From Streptomyces sp. CG1 (lineage in GTDB: Bacteria; Actinomycetota; Actinomycetes; Streptomycetales; Streptomycetaceae), in the NCBI RefSeq assembly GCF_041080625.1, contig NZ_CP163518.1:9665501-9729500 (forward strand): a DNA stretch of 64,000 nucleotides, given 5' to 3'. Under the pieces are notes generated by a model. It saw only the letters and a program-made list of their open reading frames with translations. It had not been told where the DNA came from and did no database searches. The position numbers were made by a program, and so were the translations under genes. This document shows positions 43,501-50,802 of this stretch, piece by piece (position 1 is the first letter of the stretch; each line of letters begins with the position of its first letter).

Positions 43501-43785
43501 GCCGTCTCGCTGCGCCCCGTCTTCAGTGCCGCCCCCGAGAACGGCGCCGCCTTCGTGCAGCACCGCATCGCCGCCGAGGCCGACGAGATCTGGGCACTCC
43601 TGGACTCCGGTGCCCGGGTGTACGTCTGCGGTGACGGCGCCCGGATGGCCCCCGGTGTCCGGGAGGCGTTCCGCACTCTGTACCGGGAGCGCACCCCGGG
43701 CAGCGACGATGCGGCGGCCCAGACCTGGCTCGACACGCTGGTGGCGGACGGCCGTTACGTCGAGGACGTGTACGCGGCGGGCTGA
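40570..43785 (+). CDS. Self-sufficient cytochrome P450-reductase fusion (CYP102 / P450 BM3 type)
   Basis: The 1071-residue single protein joins a heme domain and a diflavin reductase. Heme part: AGHETT at 270-275, NEALRLWP, and the heme cysteine Cys410 in [10 protein letters not shown]. FMN part from about 498: [23 protein letters not shown], and [18 protein letters not shown]/NADPH part: RHYSVSSSP at 850, [11 protein letters not shown] at 925, [31 protein letters not shown], and a C-terminal DVYAAG. The family hydroxylates fatty acids below the terminal carbon using NADPH alone. A 13-residue Arg/Gly insert near 754-766 comes from a dispersed repeat. Confidence 0.95.
   Translation: [1071 protein letters not shown]
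42827..42866. repeat. Dispersed GC-rich repeat inserted in frame in the P450 fusion gene
   Basis: GGTCCCCCCGCGCGAGCGGA followed by GCCGAGCGTGGGGGAGG is a hairpin-forming sequence that, from memory, recurs widely between Streptomyces genes. Here it lies inside a coding region, encoding [13 protein letters not shown], and keeps the frame. It falls in the connecting/FAD region of the reductase (about residues 754-766). Confidence 0.65.
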
Positions 43786-43819
43786 GCCGCGCCACCTGCA
43801 CGCTCCCGCACCCCACCCA

Positions 43820-43849
43820 CCGCCCCGTGCCCCTCGTGGCGCGGGGCGG
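43820..43849. terminator. Hairpin downstream of the P450 fusion gene
   Basis: CCGCCCCG (43820-43827) pairs with CGGGGCGG (43842-43849) across a 14-base loop, 35 bases after the stop codon. There is no T-run, as is usual for actinomycete terminators. Confidence 0.5.
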
Positions 43850-43861
43850 TCCCGGCTCCGC

Positions 43862-43882
43862 TTAGCTCAGATCGTGAACTAA
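43862..43882. promoter_or_regulatory. Operator-like inverted repeat upstream of the ROK gene
   Basis: TTAGCTCA-N5-TGAACTAA has 8-bp arms with one mismatch, 76 bases before the ROK start. TTAG...CTAA repeats of this size are typical of ROK-family operators, so autoregulation is likely. Confidence 0.55.
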
Positions 43883-43958
43883 GGCGTGGAGGAATATCGC
43901 ATTCCGGCCGTCCGAAGGGGTATGTTGCAGGTCGGGCAGGGTTCGTGAAGGGAGCCGC

Positions 43959-45248
43959 ATGACGGCGCGCAACGGGCGCACAGTACGTGACCTCAGGCGG
44001 GGCAACCGCACGGCGGTGCTGCAGAAGCTGTATTTCGACGGCCCCCTGAGCCGGTTCGAGCTGGGTCCGGCGACCGGTCTGAGCTCCGGCTCGGTCAGCA
44101 ACGTGGTCGCCGATCTGATCGCGGACGGCCTGGTCGAGGAGGCCGGCAGCGTCGACTCCGACGGCGGCCGGCCCCGCACGCTGCTGCGGGTCGCCCCGGG
44201 CAGCGGACAGCTGATCGGCGTCGACGTCGGCGAAACCCGGGTCCGCGTCGAGCTGTTCGACCTGGCCCTGACCGAACTCGCCCGCACCGAACGCCGGCTG
44301 ACCCCGCAGGGCTACGACGTCGAGGTGATCGCCAGTCACATCCGCGACAGTGTCGCCGAGGTCCTCGGCGCCGCACAGGCCGCACCCGAGCGGCTGCTCG
44401 GCGTCGGCGTCGGTGTCCCCGGCATCGTCGAGCACACCCCGGACCGGGGCGCCGTCGTGCACGGGCAGACCATCGGCTGGGACGCGGTCCCGCTGGAGCG
44501 GCTGCTCCGCTCGGCCTCCCGACTCCCCGACGAGATCCCGTACTTCATCGACAACGGCGCCAAGACCCTGGGCCAGGCGGAGATGTGGTTCGGCGCGGGA
44601 CGCGGCGCCCACAACGCCGTCGTCGTGCTCTTCGGCTCCGGCGTCGGCGCCTGCGTGGTCACCCCGGAGGTGGAGCACGGACGGGCCGTCGAGTGGGGGC
44701 ATCTGACCGTACGGGTGCGCGGGCGCCGCTGCCGCTGTGGCGCGCCCGGCTGCCTGGAGGCCTACGCGGGCGCCGAGTCGCTGCTGGCCCGCTGGCGCGA
44801 GGCGGGCGGCCGGCCGCCCGAGGACACCGACGAGGAGACCGCGCTCACCGCGATGCTCGCCGCCGCCTACCCGCCCGCAGGCGCCGAGCCCGACCCGGTC
44901 GCGCTGGCCGTCCTGGAGGAGACCGCCGAGTACCTCGGCGCCGGCATGTCCGACCTGATCAACCTCTTCCAGCCCGAGCGGATCCTGATCGGTGGCTGGG
45001 CCGGGCTCCAGCTCGGCGCGCGCTTCCTGCCCGCCGTACGCCGCCACGCGGCGACGTACGCGCTGCGCCATCCGGCCGACAAGGTGACCATCGACCTCGG
45101 CCGGCTCGGCCCGGACGCGGTCACCGTCGGCGCCGCGATCCTGCCGCTGGCCGACTTCTTCGCCAGCGGCGGCCGCCGCCCGGAACCGGTCACCGAGGAC
45201 CGTCCGCCCGCCTGGCGGGCGGCGCTCCGGCAGCGGACGCCTCGCTGA
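43959..45248 (+). CDS. ROK-family transcriptional regulator
   Basis: The 429-residue protein has a winged helix N-terminus (GNRTAVLQKLYFDGPLSRFELGPATGLSSGSVSNVVADLIADGLVEEAG) and a sugar-kinase-like ROK domain: GVDVGETRVRVELFD, GVGVGVPGIVEHTP, VVLFGSGVGACVV, EWGHLTV, and the zinc site CRCGAPGCLEAYAG. It lacks an obvious partner sugar operon; the next gene is a hydrolase 145 bp away. It may act on that gene or elsewhere in response to a sugar. Confidence 0.9.
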   Translation: MTARNGRTVRDLRRGNRTAVLQKLYFDGPLSRFELGPATGLSSGSVSNVVADLIADGLVEEAGSVDSDGGRPRTLLRVAPGSGQLIGVDVGETRVRVELFDLALTELARTERRLTPQGYDVEVIASHIRDSVAEVLGAAQAAPERLLGVGVGVPGIVEHTPDRGAVVHGQTIGWDAVPLERLLRSASRLPDEIPYFIDNGAKTLGQAEMWFGAGRGAHNAVVVLFGSGVGACVVTPEVEHGRAVEWGHLTVRVRGRRCRCGAPGCLEAYAGAESLLARWREAGGRPPEDTDEETALTAMLAAAYPPAGAEPDPVALAVLEETAEYLGAGMSDLINLFQPERILIGGWAGLQLGARFLPAVRRHAATYALRHPADKVTIDLGRLGPDAVTVGAAILPLADFFASGGRRPEPVTEDRPPAWRAALRQRTPR

Positions 45249-45393
45249 GCGGACCCTCACCGGCACGGCGCCTCCCGCGCACCCGCCCTTACATGGCAGG
45301 TAATCGACCCCTGCGCGGGATCCGGGGAGCATCGAGGACGTCAGCGCGACCGAGCAGCGTCGCCCCTGGTCCGGACAGCCGAGGAGGCACCCC

Positions 45394-46269
45394 ATGCCGT
45401 ACTGCGAGAGCCCCGTCGACGGCACCCGTCTGCACTACATCGACCACGGCCCCGCGGACGGTCCCGTCGCCGTCTTCGCCGCCAGCGCCTATATCGGGCA
45501 CGAGATGTGGGAGTACCAGACGCTGCCGCTCGCGGAGGCCGGCTACCGCTGTGTCGCCCTGGACCGGCGGGGCCACGGCCGCTCCGACGCCTCCTGGTCG
45601 GGCTTCGACCTCGACACCCTCGCCGACGATCTGCACGGCCTGCTCGACCACCTCGGCCTGCGCGACGCCACCCTGATCGGACACTCGATCGGCACCGCGG
45701 AGGCGCTGCGTTGCGTCACCCGGCACGGCACCGGCCGGGTGGCCCGGATCGCCGTCGTCGCCGGTGTCAGCCCCGGCGTGGTCCGCTCACCCGGCACCCC
45801 GGACGGCGTGGACCCGGCGGTGATGCGGGCCGACGACGAGGTGTTCCGGCGCGACCGGGCGGCCTGGTTCTTCGCCGGGGTCGACGCCTTCTTCGCCGCC
45901 CACCTGCCCGGCAACGAGGTGTCCCCGGAGTACGCCCGCCATCTGATCGACCGCTGCCTGATCACCGGCCCGCGCGCCGCAATGGGGATCCGGGGCGTGG
46001 TCGCCGCCCTCGACATCGCCGACGAACTGCCCGAGGTGCACGTGCCGGTGCTCGTCGTGCACGGCACCGACGACACCTCGGCACCCCTGGACCGCACCGC
46101 GGAACGCGTGGCCCGGCTCGTCCCGGACGGCACCCTGAAGGTGTACGAGCGTGGCGGCCACGGCCTGTTCGTCACGCACGCGGAACGGCTCACGGCGGAT
46201 CTGCGCGCGTTCATCGACGCCGGAGCCGCCCGGAGCACCGCGCTCACCGGGGCGAAGGCGGATGCCTAG
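45394..46269 (+). CDS. Alpha/beta-hydrolase
   Basis: The 291-residue protein starts at ATG 45394 after GAGGAGGCACCCC. It has DRRGHGRSDASWSG, the nucleophile elbow GHSIGTAEAL, an aspartate in VLVVHGTDDTSAP, and the final histidine in GGHGLFVTHAERL, so the triad is complete. It is like haloperoxidase/esterase-type hydrolases, with unknown substrate. TTAC-N7-GTAA at 45289-45303 upstream may be a regulatory site. The stop is followed at once by the MITE-like element, whose first base lies at 46268. Confidence 0.85.
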   Translation: MPYCESPVDGTRLHYIDHGPADGPVAVFAASAYIGHEMWEYQTLPLAEAGYRCVALDRRGHGRSDASWSGFDLDTLADDLHGLLDHLGLRDATLIGHSIGTAEALRCVTRHGTGRVARIAVVAGVSPGVVRSPGTPDGVDPAVMRADDEVFRRDRAAWFFAGVDAFFAAHLPGNEVSPEYARHLIDRCLITGPRAAMGIRGVVAALDIADELPEVHVPVLVVHGTDDTSAPLDRTAERVARLVPDGTLKVYERGGHGLFVTHAERLTADLRAFIDAGAARSTALTGAKADA

Positions 46270-46487
46270 GGCCTGTCCGGCGGATCAGGTCGCAGGAAGT
46301 CGACGGCGCCTCATCGGCGCAGGTGAGCGTGGCTGGTGCGTCCAGCTGCAAGGCGGAGGAGGGAGTCGACGGTGGGGGAGTGTCGGCGGCCGACGACAAC
46401 GCCGCTGGGGGTGCCCCCACGCCTTTGAGGCAGTGGGGGAGGGCGTGCCGGCCCCGCGTCCGCGACAGGATCCGCCGGACAGGCCCT
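46268..46487. mobile_element. 220-bp MITE-like element with perfect 19-bp inverted ends
   Basis: AGGGCCTGTCCGGCGGATC at 46268-46286 is matched by its exact reverse complement at 46469-46487. The inside has no gene but contains hairpin-forming GC-rich stretches (GGGGGTGCCCCCACGCC near 46408-46426 and GTGGGGGAG near 46433-46441). The left end overlaps the last base pairs of the hydrolase stop codon. This fits a non-autonomous element moved by an IS5-like transposase elsewhere. A 44-bp part of it recurs at 52935-52978. Confidence 0.75.
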
Positions 46488-46513
46488 GGACCCCCGTGCG
46501 GGGCAATGAGAGA

Positions 46514-46548
46514 GCCCCGGCCGTGATCGGGGGAGTCACGACCGGGGC
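46514..46548. terminator. Bidirectional terminator between convergent genes
   Basis: GCCCCGGCCGTGA (46514-46526) pairs with TCACGACCGGGGC (46536-46548) with one mismatch and a 9-base loop. It lies between the rightward hydrolase and leftward PHP gene, and probably serves both. The rest of the gap (46549-46642) shows nothing recognisable. Confidence 0.75.
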
Positions 46549-46642
46549 GATTGGTTCAACGGGCAACCACATTTCGGTGTTCCGCGGCTGCACGTGACCT
46601 GTCTCACCCTCTGTGACGATCATCCCGGCCGGCCCAGCCGCG

Positions 46643-47683
46643 TCAGCGGCTCGCCACGCGCGCCGGCACCCGCCCCTCATGGGTCCAGGCCAGCAGCTCG
46701 TCGGCGGACCAGGTGGTCACCACCCGCTCGGCGGGCACCCCGCACTCCTCGGCCCGGGCACAGCCGAGGATCTGCCAGTCCAGCTGGCCGGGCGCGTGCG
46801 CGTCGGTGTCCACGGCGAACAGCACCCCCGCCGCCACGGCCCCGCGCAGCAGCCGGCGGGGCGGGTCCAGCCGCTCGGGGCGGCTGTTGATCTCCACGGC
46901 CGTACCGGACTCGGCGCAGGCGGCGAACACCGCGTCCGCGTCGAACTCCGACTCAGGCCGCCCCCGGCCCGTCACCAGGCGCCCGGTGCAGTGCCCCAGC
47001 ACGTCGGCATGCGGATCGCGTACGGCGGCCACCATCCGCCGGGTCATCGAGCGGGCGTCCATCCGCAGCTTGGAGTGCACGGACACCACGACCACGTCCA
47101 GGCGCTCCAGCAGCTCCGGCTCCTGGTCCAGCGAGCCGTCCTCGAGGATGTCGCACTCGATGCCGGTGAGCAGCCGGAACGGCGCCCACCGCGCGTTCAG
47201 CCGCGCCACCACCGCCAGCTGCTCGCGCAGCCGCTCCGCCGACAGGCCGCGCGCCACGGTCAGCCGCGGGGAGTGGTCGGTGAGGGCGGCCCAGTCATGG
47301 CCGAGCGCGGCCGCCGCCCGCCCCATCTCCTCGATCGGACTGCCCCCGTCGGACCAGTCCGAATGGGTGTGACAGTCGCCGCGGACCAGCGCCCGCAACC
47401 CGGCCCCGAGACCCTCCGCGGGCGCCGTCCCGCCCGCCTCCTCCAGCGCGCTCAGGTAGCCGGGCACCTGCCCGGCCAGCGCCTCCCGCACCACCTGAGC
47501 CGTCTTCGGCCCGACCCCCCTGAGCGCCTCCAGCGTCCCGGCCGCCGCCCGCTCCGCGACCTGGCCCTCGGGCAGGGCGGCCAGCGTCCGGGCGGCGGTA
47601 CGGAAGGCTTTCACCCGGTAGGAGGGCGCGAGCGACCGCTCCAGCAGGAAGGCGATCCGCTCCAGGGCGGCGACGGGTTCCAT
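46643..47683 (-). CDS. PHP-domain phosphoesterase with helix-hairpin-helix region
   Basis: The 346-residue protein opens with the helical and HhH part of bacterial DNA polymerase X (LERIAFLLERSLAPSYRVKAFRTAARTLAALPEG, LRGVGPKTAQVVREAL) and goes on to a PHP domain with metal ligands in GDCHTHSDWSDGGSPIEEMGRAA, LTDHS, GIECDI, VVSVHSK, HADVLGH and FAVDTDAHAPG. The polymerase domain itself is absent. Such proteins may be nucleases or phosphatases in DNA repair. Function is inferred only at class level. Confidence 0.88.
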   Translation of the reverse strand: MEPVAALERIAFLLERSLAPSYRVKAFRTAARTLAALPEGQVAERAAAGTLEALRGVGPKTAQVVREALAGQVPGYLSALEEAGGTAPAEGLGAGLRALVRGDCHTHSDWSDGGSPIEEMGRAAAALGHDWAALTDHSPRLTVARGLSAERLREQLAVVARLNARWAPFRLLTGIECDILEDGSLDQEPELLERLDVVVVSVHSKLRMDARSMTRRMVAAVRDPHADVLGHCTGRLVTGRGRPESEFDADAVFAACAESGTAVEINSRPERLDPPRRLLRGAVAAGVLFAVDTDAHAPGQLDWQILGCARAEECGVPAERVVTTWSADELLAWTHEGRVPARVASR

Positions 47684-47785
47684 GTACTCAAGGGTGGACC
47701 AGGCCCCCCGAAGGGGCGTTCTCGATCTTCAGGCCGGTTTCGGTGGACAACTCGTCGGCGCCGGATGCGTTCTACGCTCTCTTGT

Positions 47786-48037
47786 ATGACCGAACAAGGA
47801 GTTCCCCACATCGCCCATCCGCGGATCCTGGTGCTCGGGGTGTGCCAGGGCAAGCCGAGCGAGCCGCCCTTCCGGATCATGGAGATCGACGGTCAGGTGA
47901 TCTGTGAGGCCAGGAACGTCACCGACGTACTGGAGACCGCCGCCTCGTACGGCATCACCGTCCACGACATGGACGACCCCGACACGATCCGCTGGGTCGG
48001 CGGGGACAAGTACACCTGGACACTGCACAGGCACTGA
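47786..48037 (+). CDS. Small conserved-type hypothetical protein
   Basis: The 83-residue protein begins MTEQGVPHIAHPRILVLGVCQGKPSEPPFRIMEIDGQVICEARNVTDVLETAASYGITVHDMDDPDTIRWVGGDKYTW. Codon use is typical for the genome and the protein is well balanced, so it seems real. There is no ribosome site; a TACGCT box 7 bases before the ATG suggests a leaderless message. I do not recognise a domain. Confidence 0.7.
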   Translation: MTEQGVPHIAHPRILVLGVCQGKPSEPPFRIMEIDGQVICEARNVTDVLETAASYGITVHDMDDPDTIRWVGGDKYTWTLHRH

Positions 48038-48091
48038 GCCGCTGAGCCCGGGACGGCTCGGCCGACCCCCCGGTTCCGCTCGGCCGTGCGG

Positions 48092-48955
48092 CTACCCGGC
48101 CGCGCTGTTGCTCGTCGTCACCGACACCGAGTCCACCACCAGTTGCTGCGGGAACTGGGTGCTGTTGTCCGGGTCGCCGGGCCAGTAGCCGCCGACGGCC
48201 AGGTTCAGGATCAGGAAGAACGGCTTGTTGTCGAACACCCAGGTCTTCCCGCCGAGGTCGGCGGGCGTGCGCCGCTCGTAGACGTTCCCGTCCACGGACC
48301 AGGTGATCGAGCCGGGCGCCCAGTCGACGGCGAAGGTGTGGAAGCCGTCCGCGAAGGCCTGTCCGTTCGGCAGTGAGTACGCCGCGCCTATGCCGCCGGA
48401 GCCCGAGTAGCCGGGGCCGTGGATGGTGCCGTGCACGGTCGAGGGTTCGAAGCCGACGTTCTCCATCACGTCGATCTCGCCCGAGTCCGGCCAGTTCACC
48501 GGCGTGCCCAGCATCCAGAACGCCGGCCACATGCCCTGCCCGCGCGGGATCTTCATCCGCGCCTCGACATGCCCGTACTGGGCGTTGAACTTGCCGGCCG
48601 TGTTCAGCCGGGCGGAGGTGTACTGGCAGCTGCCGTACCAGCACTGGTAGCCGGCCGGGTTCTCCTTGCGGGCCGTGATCACCAGGTGGCCCTGGCCGTC
48701 CAGGGCCGCGTTGTTCGTCCCGGAGGTGTAGTACTCCCGCTCGTGGTTGTTGACGTTGTCCCCGGTCTCCAGCGTCCACTTCGAGGAGTCGGCCGCGGAG
48801 CCCGCGGGCCCGTCGAAAGTGTCGGAGAAGGTGCTGACGGTCGCCGCCGCCGGCCCGGCGGCCTGGGCCCGCGCCGGCCCTACGGCGGCGGTGCCGACCA
48901 GCGCGGCGGACAGGGCGGCGAGGGTGCATCGGCGGAGCAGGCGTGGGGAGGCCAT
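48092..48955 (-). CDS. Secreted GH16 beta-glucanase
   Basis: The 287-residue protein has a signal peptide (about residues 1-32, ending near ARAQA) and a GH16 catalytic domain. The active site is GEIDVMENVG (E-I-D-x-x-E), with GHVEARMKIPRGQGMWPAFWMLG before it and FHTFAVDWAPGSITWSVDG after. These enzymes cut beta-1,3- or mixed beta-1,3-1,4-glucans outside the cell. There is no extra binding module. The ATG follows CGGAGAGCC, and its leader holds an 8-base tandem repeat. Confidence 0.93.
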   Translation of the reverse strand: MASPRLLRRCTLAALSAALVGTAAVGPARAQAAGPAAATVSTFSDTFDGPAGSAADSSKWTLETGDNVNNHEREYYTSGTNNAALDGQGHLVITARKENPAGYQCWYGSCQYTSARLNTAGKFNAQYGHVEARMKIPRGQGMWPAFWMLGTPVNWPDSGEIDVMENVGFEPSTVHGTIHGPGYSGSGGIGAAYSLPNGQAFADGFHTFAVDWAPGSITWSVDGNVYERRTPADLGGKTWVFDNKPFFLILNLAVGGYWPGDPDNSTQFPQQLVVDSVSVTTSNSAAG

Positions 48956-48968
48956 GGCTCTCCGTTCG

Positions 48969-48997
48969 GTGTGGGGGTGTGGGGGTGTGGGGGTGTG
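48969..48997. repeat. Octamer tandem repeat in the glucanase leader
   Basis: GTGTGGGG is repeated 3.6 times without error (48969-48997; CACCCCAC-type on the coding strand), 14 bases upstream of the GH16 start codon. Repeats of this kind can vary in number by slippage and alter the spacing or strength of the promoter. Confidence 0.8.
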
Positions 48998-49156
48998 ATG
49001 CCTCTTGATTTAAGGAGTGAGAAAAGCGGGCGTCAATACCCTGGTACGGACCTGTTGCTGACGGACAGTCAGAAGTGGGGCTCCGGTGCCCCGGTGCGCG
49101 GCGGGCCGCCGATAGCATGACGGCCCGGCCCGTGACCAACAGGCGAGGAACAGATC

Positions 49157-50104
49157 GTGCGAGACATCGCCGTCTTCAGCGGCAGCGCCCATCCCGACCT
49201 GGCCCGCGAGGTCTGCGCCCACCTCGGGGTGCCTCTCAGCCCCACCCGGATCAGCCGGTTCGCCAACGACTGCCTGGGGGTGCAGCTGCAGGCCAACTGC
49301 CGGGAACGGGACGTCTTCCTGATCCAGCCGCTGGTCCGGCCGGTGCAGGAGCACCTGGTGGAGCTGCTGCTGATGTGCGACGCCGCCCGGGGCGCCTCCG
49401 CCGCCCGGATCACCGTTGTCATGCCGCACTACTCCTACGCCCGCTCCGACAAGAAGGACGCGCCGCGTATCTCCATCGGCGGCCGGCTGGTCGCCGACCT
49501 GCTCGTGGCGGCGGGCGCGAGCCGGGTGCTCGCCATGACCCTGCACTCCCCGCAGGTGCACGGCTTCTTCTCGGTGCCGGTCGACCATCTGAACGCGCTG
49601 CGCGAAATCGCCGCGCACTTCCGCCGGTACGACCTGGCGCGCACCACGGTCGTCTCGCCGGACCTCGGCAACGCCAAGGAGGCCGCCGCCTTCGCCCGGC
49701 TCATCGGTGCCCGGGTGGCGGCCGGTGCCAAGCAGCGGTTCGCGGGTGACCGGGTGAGCATCAGCTCCGTGATCGGCGACGTCACCGACCGGGACGTCAT
49801 CGTACTGGACGACGAGATCGCCAAGGGCAGCACCGTGCTCGAACTCCTCGACCGCTTGCGTGAGTCGGGAGTCCGGTCGGTCCGGGTGGCGTGCACGCAC
49901 GGGCTGTTCGCCGCCGGCGCGCTGAAGCGGCTGAGCGAGCAGCCGGACGTGCTGGAGATCGTCTGCACCAACACCGTGCCGGTGCCCGTGGACGGGGAGC
50001 CCACCGACAAGCTGCGGGTGCTGTCCATCGCCCCGGCGCTCGCGGAGGCGGTACGGCGCATTCACAACGGTGAATCCGTGAGCGCCCTGTTCGAACAGTC
50101 GTAG
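49157..50104 (+). CDS. Ribose-phosphate diphosphokinase (PRPP synthetase) paralogue
   Basis: The 315-residue protein starts at GTG 49157 after GAGGAACAG. Landmarks are FSGSAHPDLAREVCAHLGV, RERDVFLIQPLVRPVQEHLVELLLMCDAARGASAARITVVMPHYSYARSDKKDAPRISIGGRLVADLL, LHSPQVHGFFSVPVDHL, and the PRPP loop VIVLDDEIAKGSTV. The usual YARQDRK and DDMIDTAGT motifs are altered (ARSDKKD, DDEIAKGST), so this is not the housekeeping type but a second group. It should make PRPP or a related compound. Confidence 0.85.
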   Translation: MRDIAVFSGSAHPDLAREVCAHLGVPLSPTRISRFANDCLGVQLQANCRERDVFLIQPLVRPVQEHLVELLLMCDAARGASAARITVVMPHYSYARSDKKDAPRISIGGRLVADLLVAAGASRVLAMTLHSPQVHGFFSVPVDHLNALREIAAHFRRYDLARTTVVSPDLGNAKEAAAFARLIGARVAAGAKQRFAGDRVSISSVIGDVTDRDVIVLDDEIAKGSTVLELLDRLRESGVRSVRVACTHGLFAAGALKRLSEQPDVLEIVCTNTVPVPVDGEPTDKLRVLSIAPALAEAVRRIHNGESVSALFEQS

Positions 50105-50170
50105 AGCACCTGGACAGGGTGGAGCGGCGCGGCCCCCGGCGGCACCCACTCCTGCCCGGAGGGCCGGCGG

Positions 50171-50347
50171 ACCGACCGCGGCGAGACCACGCTGACCGTC
50201 GCCATCACGAAGGTGCGGCCCGACAAGCACCCCGCGCTGAGCCCGTTCACGCCGTTCGACCAGATCGACAGGGCGCCCGAGGAGCGCCGGCGGGGCATCA
50301 CCATCTCCCTCGCTCATGTCGAGTACCGGACCGGGCCACAGACGTGA
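50171..50347 (+). pseudogene. Fragment of an elongation factor Tu gene (tuf)
   Basis: The frame from 50171 to TGA 50345-50347 reads [58 protein letters not shown]. This is EF-Tu from the P-loop (GHVDHGKTTLTAAITKV) through RGITISIAHVEY. The P-loop Lys has become Glu, and the sequence before (NIGTIGH) and after the fragment is lost. It has no start codon and lies 67 bp after the PRPP synthetase gene. It is a short relic of an extra tuf copy. Confidence 0.85.
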
Positions 50348-50421
50348 CCGGCGCGAGGGCGGGCGCGGGGTCGGCGCGGGCCGGGTCACCCGGATGGTGC
50401 CGTAGCCGGCCGGAGGCCGGC

Positions 50422-50802
50422 TCAGAGTGAGCCGGATGCGGCCCCGGACCGGGCCAGGGCCGCGTCCAGTGTGGGATGCGGGGGCAGCAGCCGGGACAGC
50501 CCGGTGACCCGGAAGACGCGCAGCGTCAGCGGGTGCGTGCACACCAGGTGCAACTGCCCGCCGCCGCCCAGCACCCGGGCGCGGGCCCGGTACAGCAGCC
50601 GCAGTCCCGAGCAGTCGAAGAACTCCACCGGCCGCAGATCGATGACGACCCGGGCACCGGGCCGGCCGGTGATCCGGTCCAGCGACGGGCCGATCTCCGT
50701 CGCCGACAGCAGATCGATCTCGCCCCGCAACTCCAGGACCGTGTGCGCCTGGTGCTCGTACACACGGAGGTGACGGAGGAGCGGTGCAGGCTCGTCTCGC
50801 AC
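50422..50802 (-). CDS. STAS-domain anti-sigma factor antagonist
   Basis: The 126-residue protein is a single STAS domain: LRVYEHQAHTVLELRGEIDLLSATEIGPSLD, VVIDLRPVEFFDCSGLRLLYRARARV, LVCTHPLTLRVFRVTGL. The serine in DCSG is the usual phosphorylation site. The GTG at complement of 50800-50802 is taken as the start since GGGAGGTGAT lies just upstream; the longer frame would start inside that site. The anti-sigma partner is not in this window. Confidence 0.88.
   Translation of the reverse strand: MRDEPAPLLRHLRVYEHQAHTVLELRGEIDLLSATEIGPSLDRITGRPGARVVIDLRPVEFFDCSGLRLLYRARARVLGGGGQLHLVCTHPLTLRVFRVTGLSRLLPPHPTLDAALARSGAASGSL

Noticed and set aside
39820..43785. A longer start (1321 codons) for the P450 fusion
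   Set aside because: The first 250 codons are antisense to the PAS-LuxR gene. P450 homology begins soon after ATG 40570.
31174..43785. A secondary-metabolite gene cluster built around the two P450s
   Set aside because: No synthase, NRPS/PKS, terpene cyclase or tailoring set is present between or around them.
48969..48997. CRISPR-like array
   Set aside because: The repeat unit is 8 bp with no spacers, and no cas gene is in the window.
50119..50430. A rightward hypothetical protein over the EF-Tu fragment
   Set aside because: It is a shifted frame of the tuf relic with no start signal and arginine/histidine-rich shadow composition.
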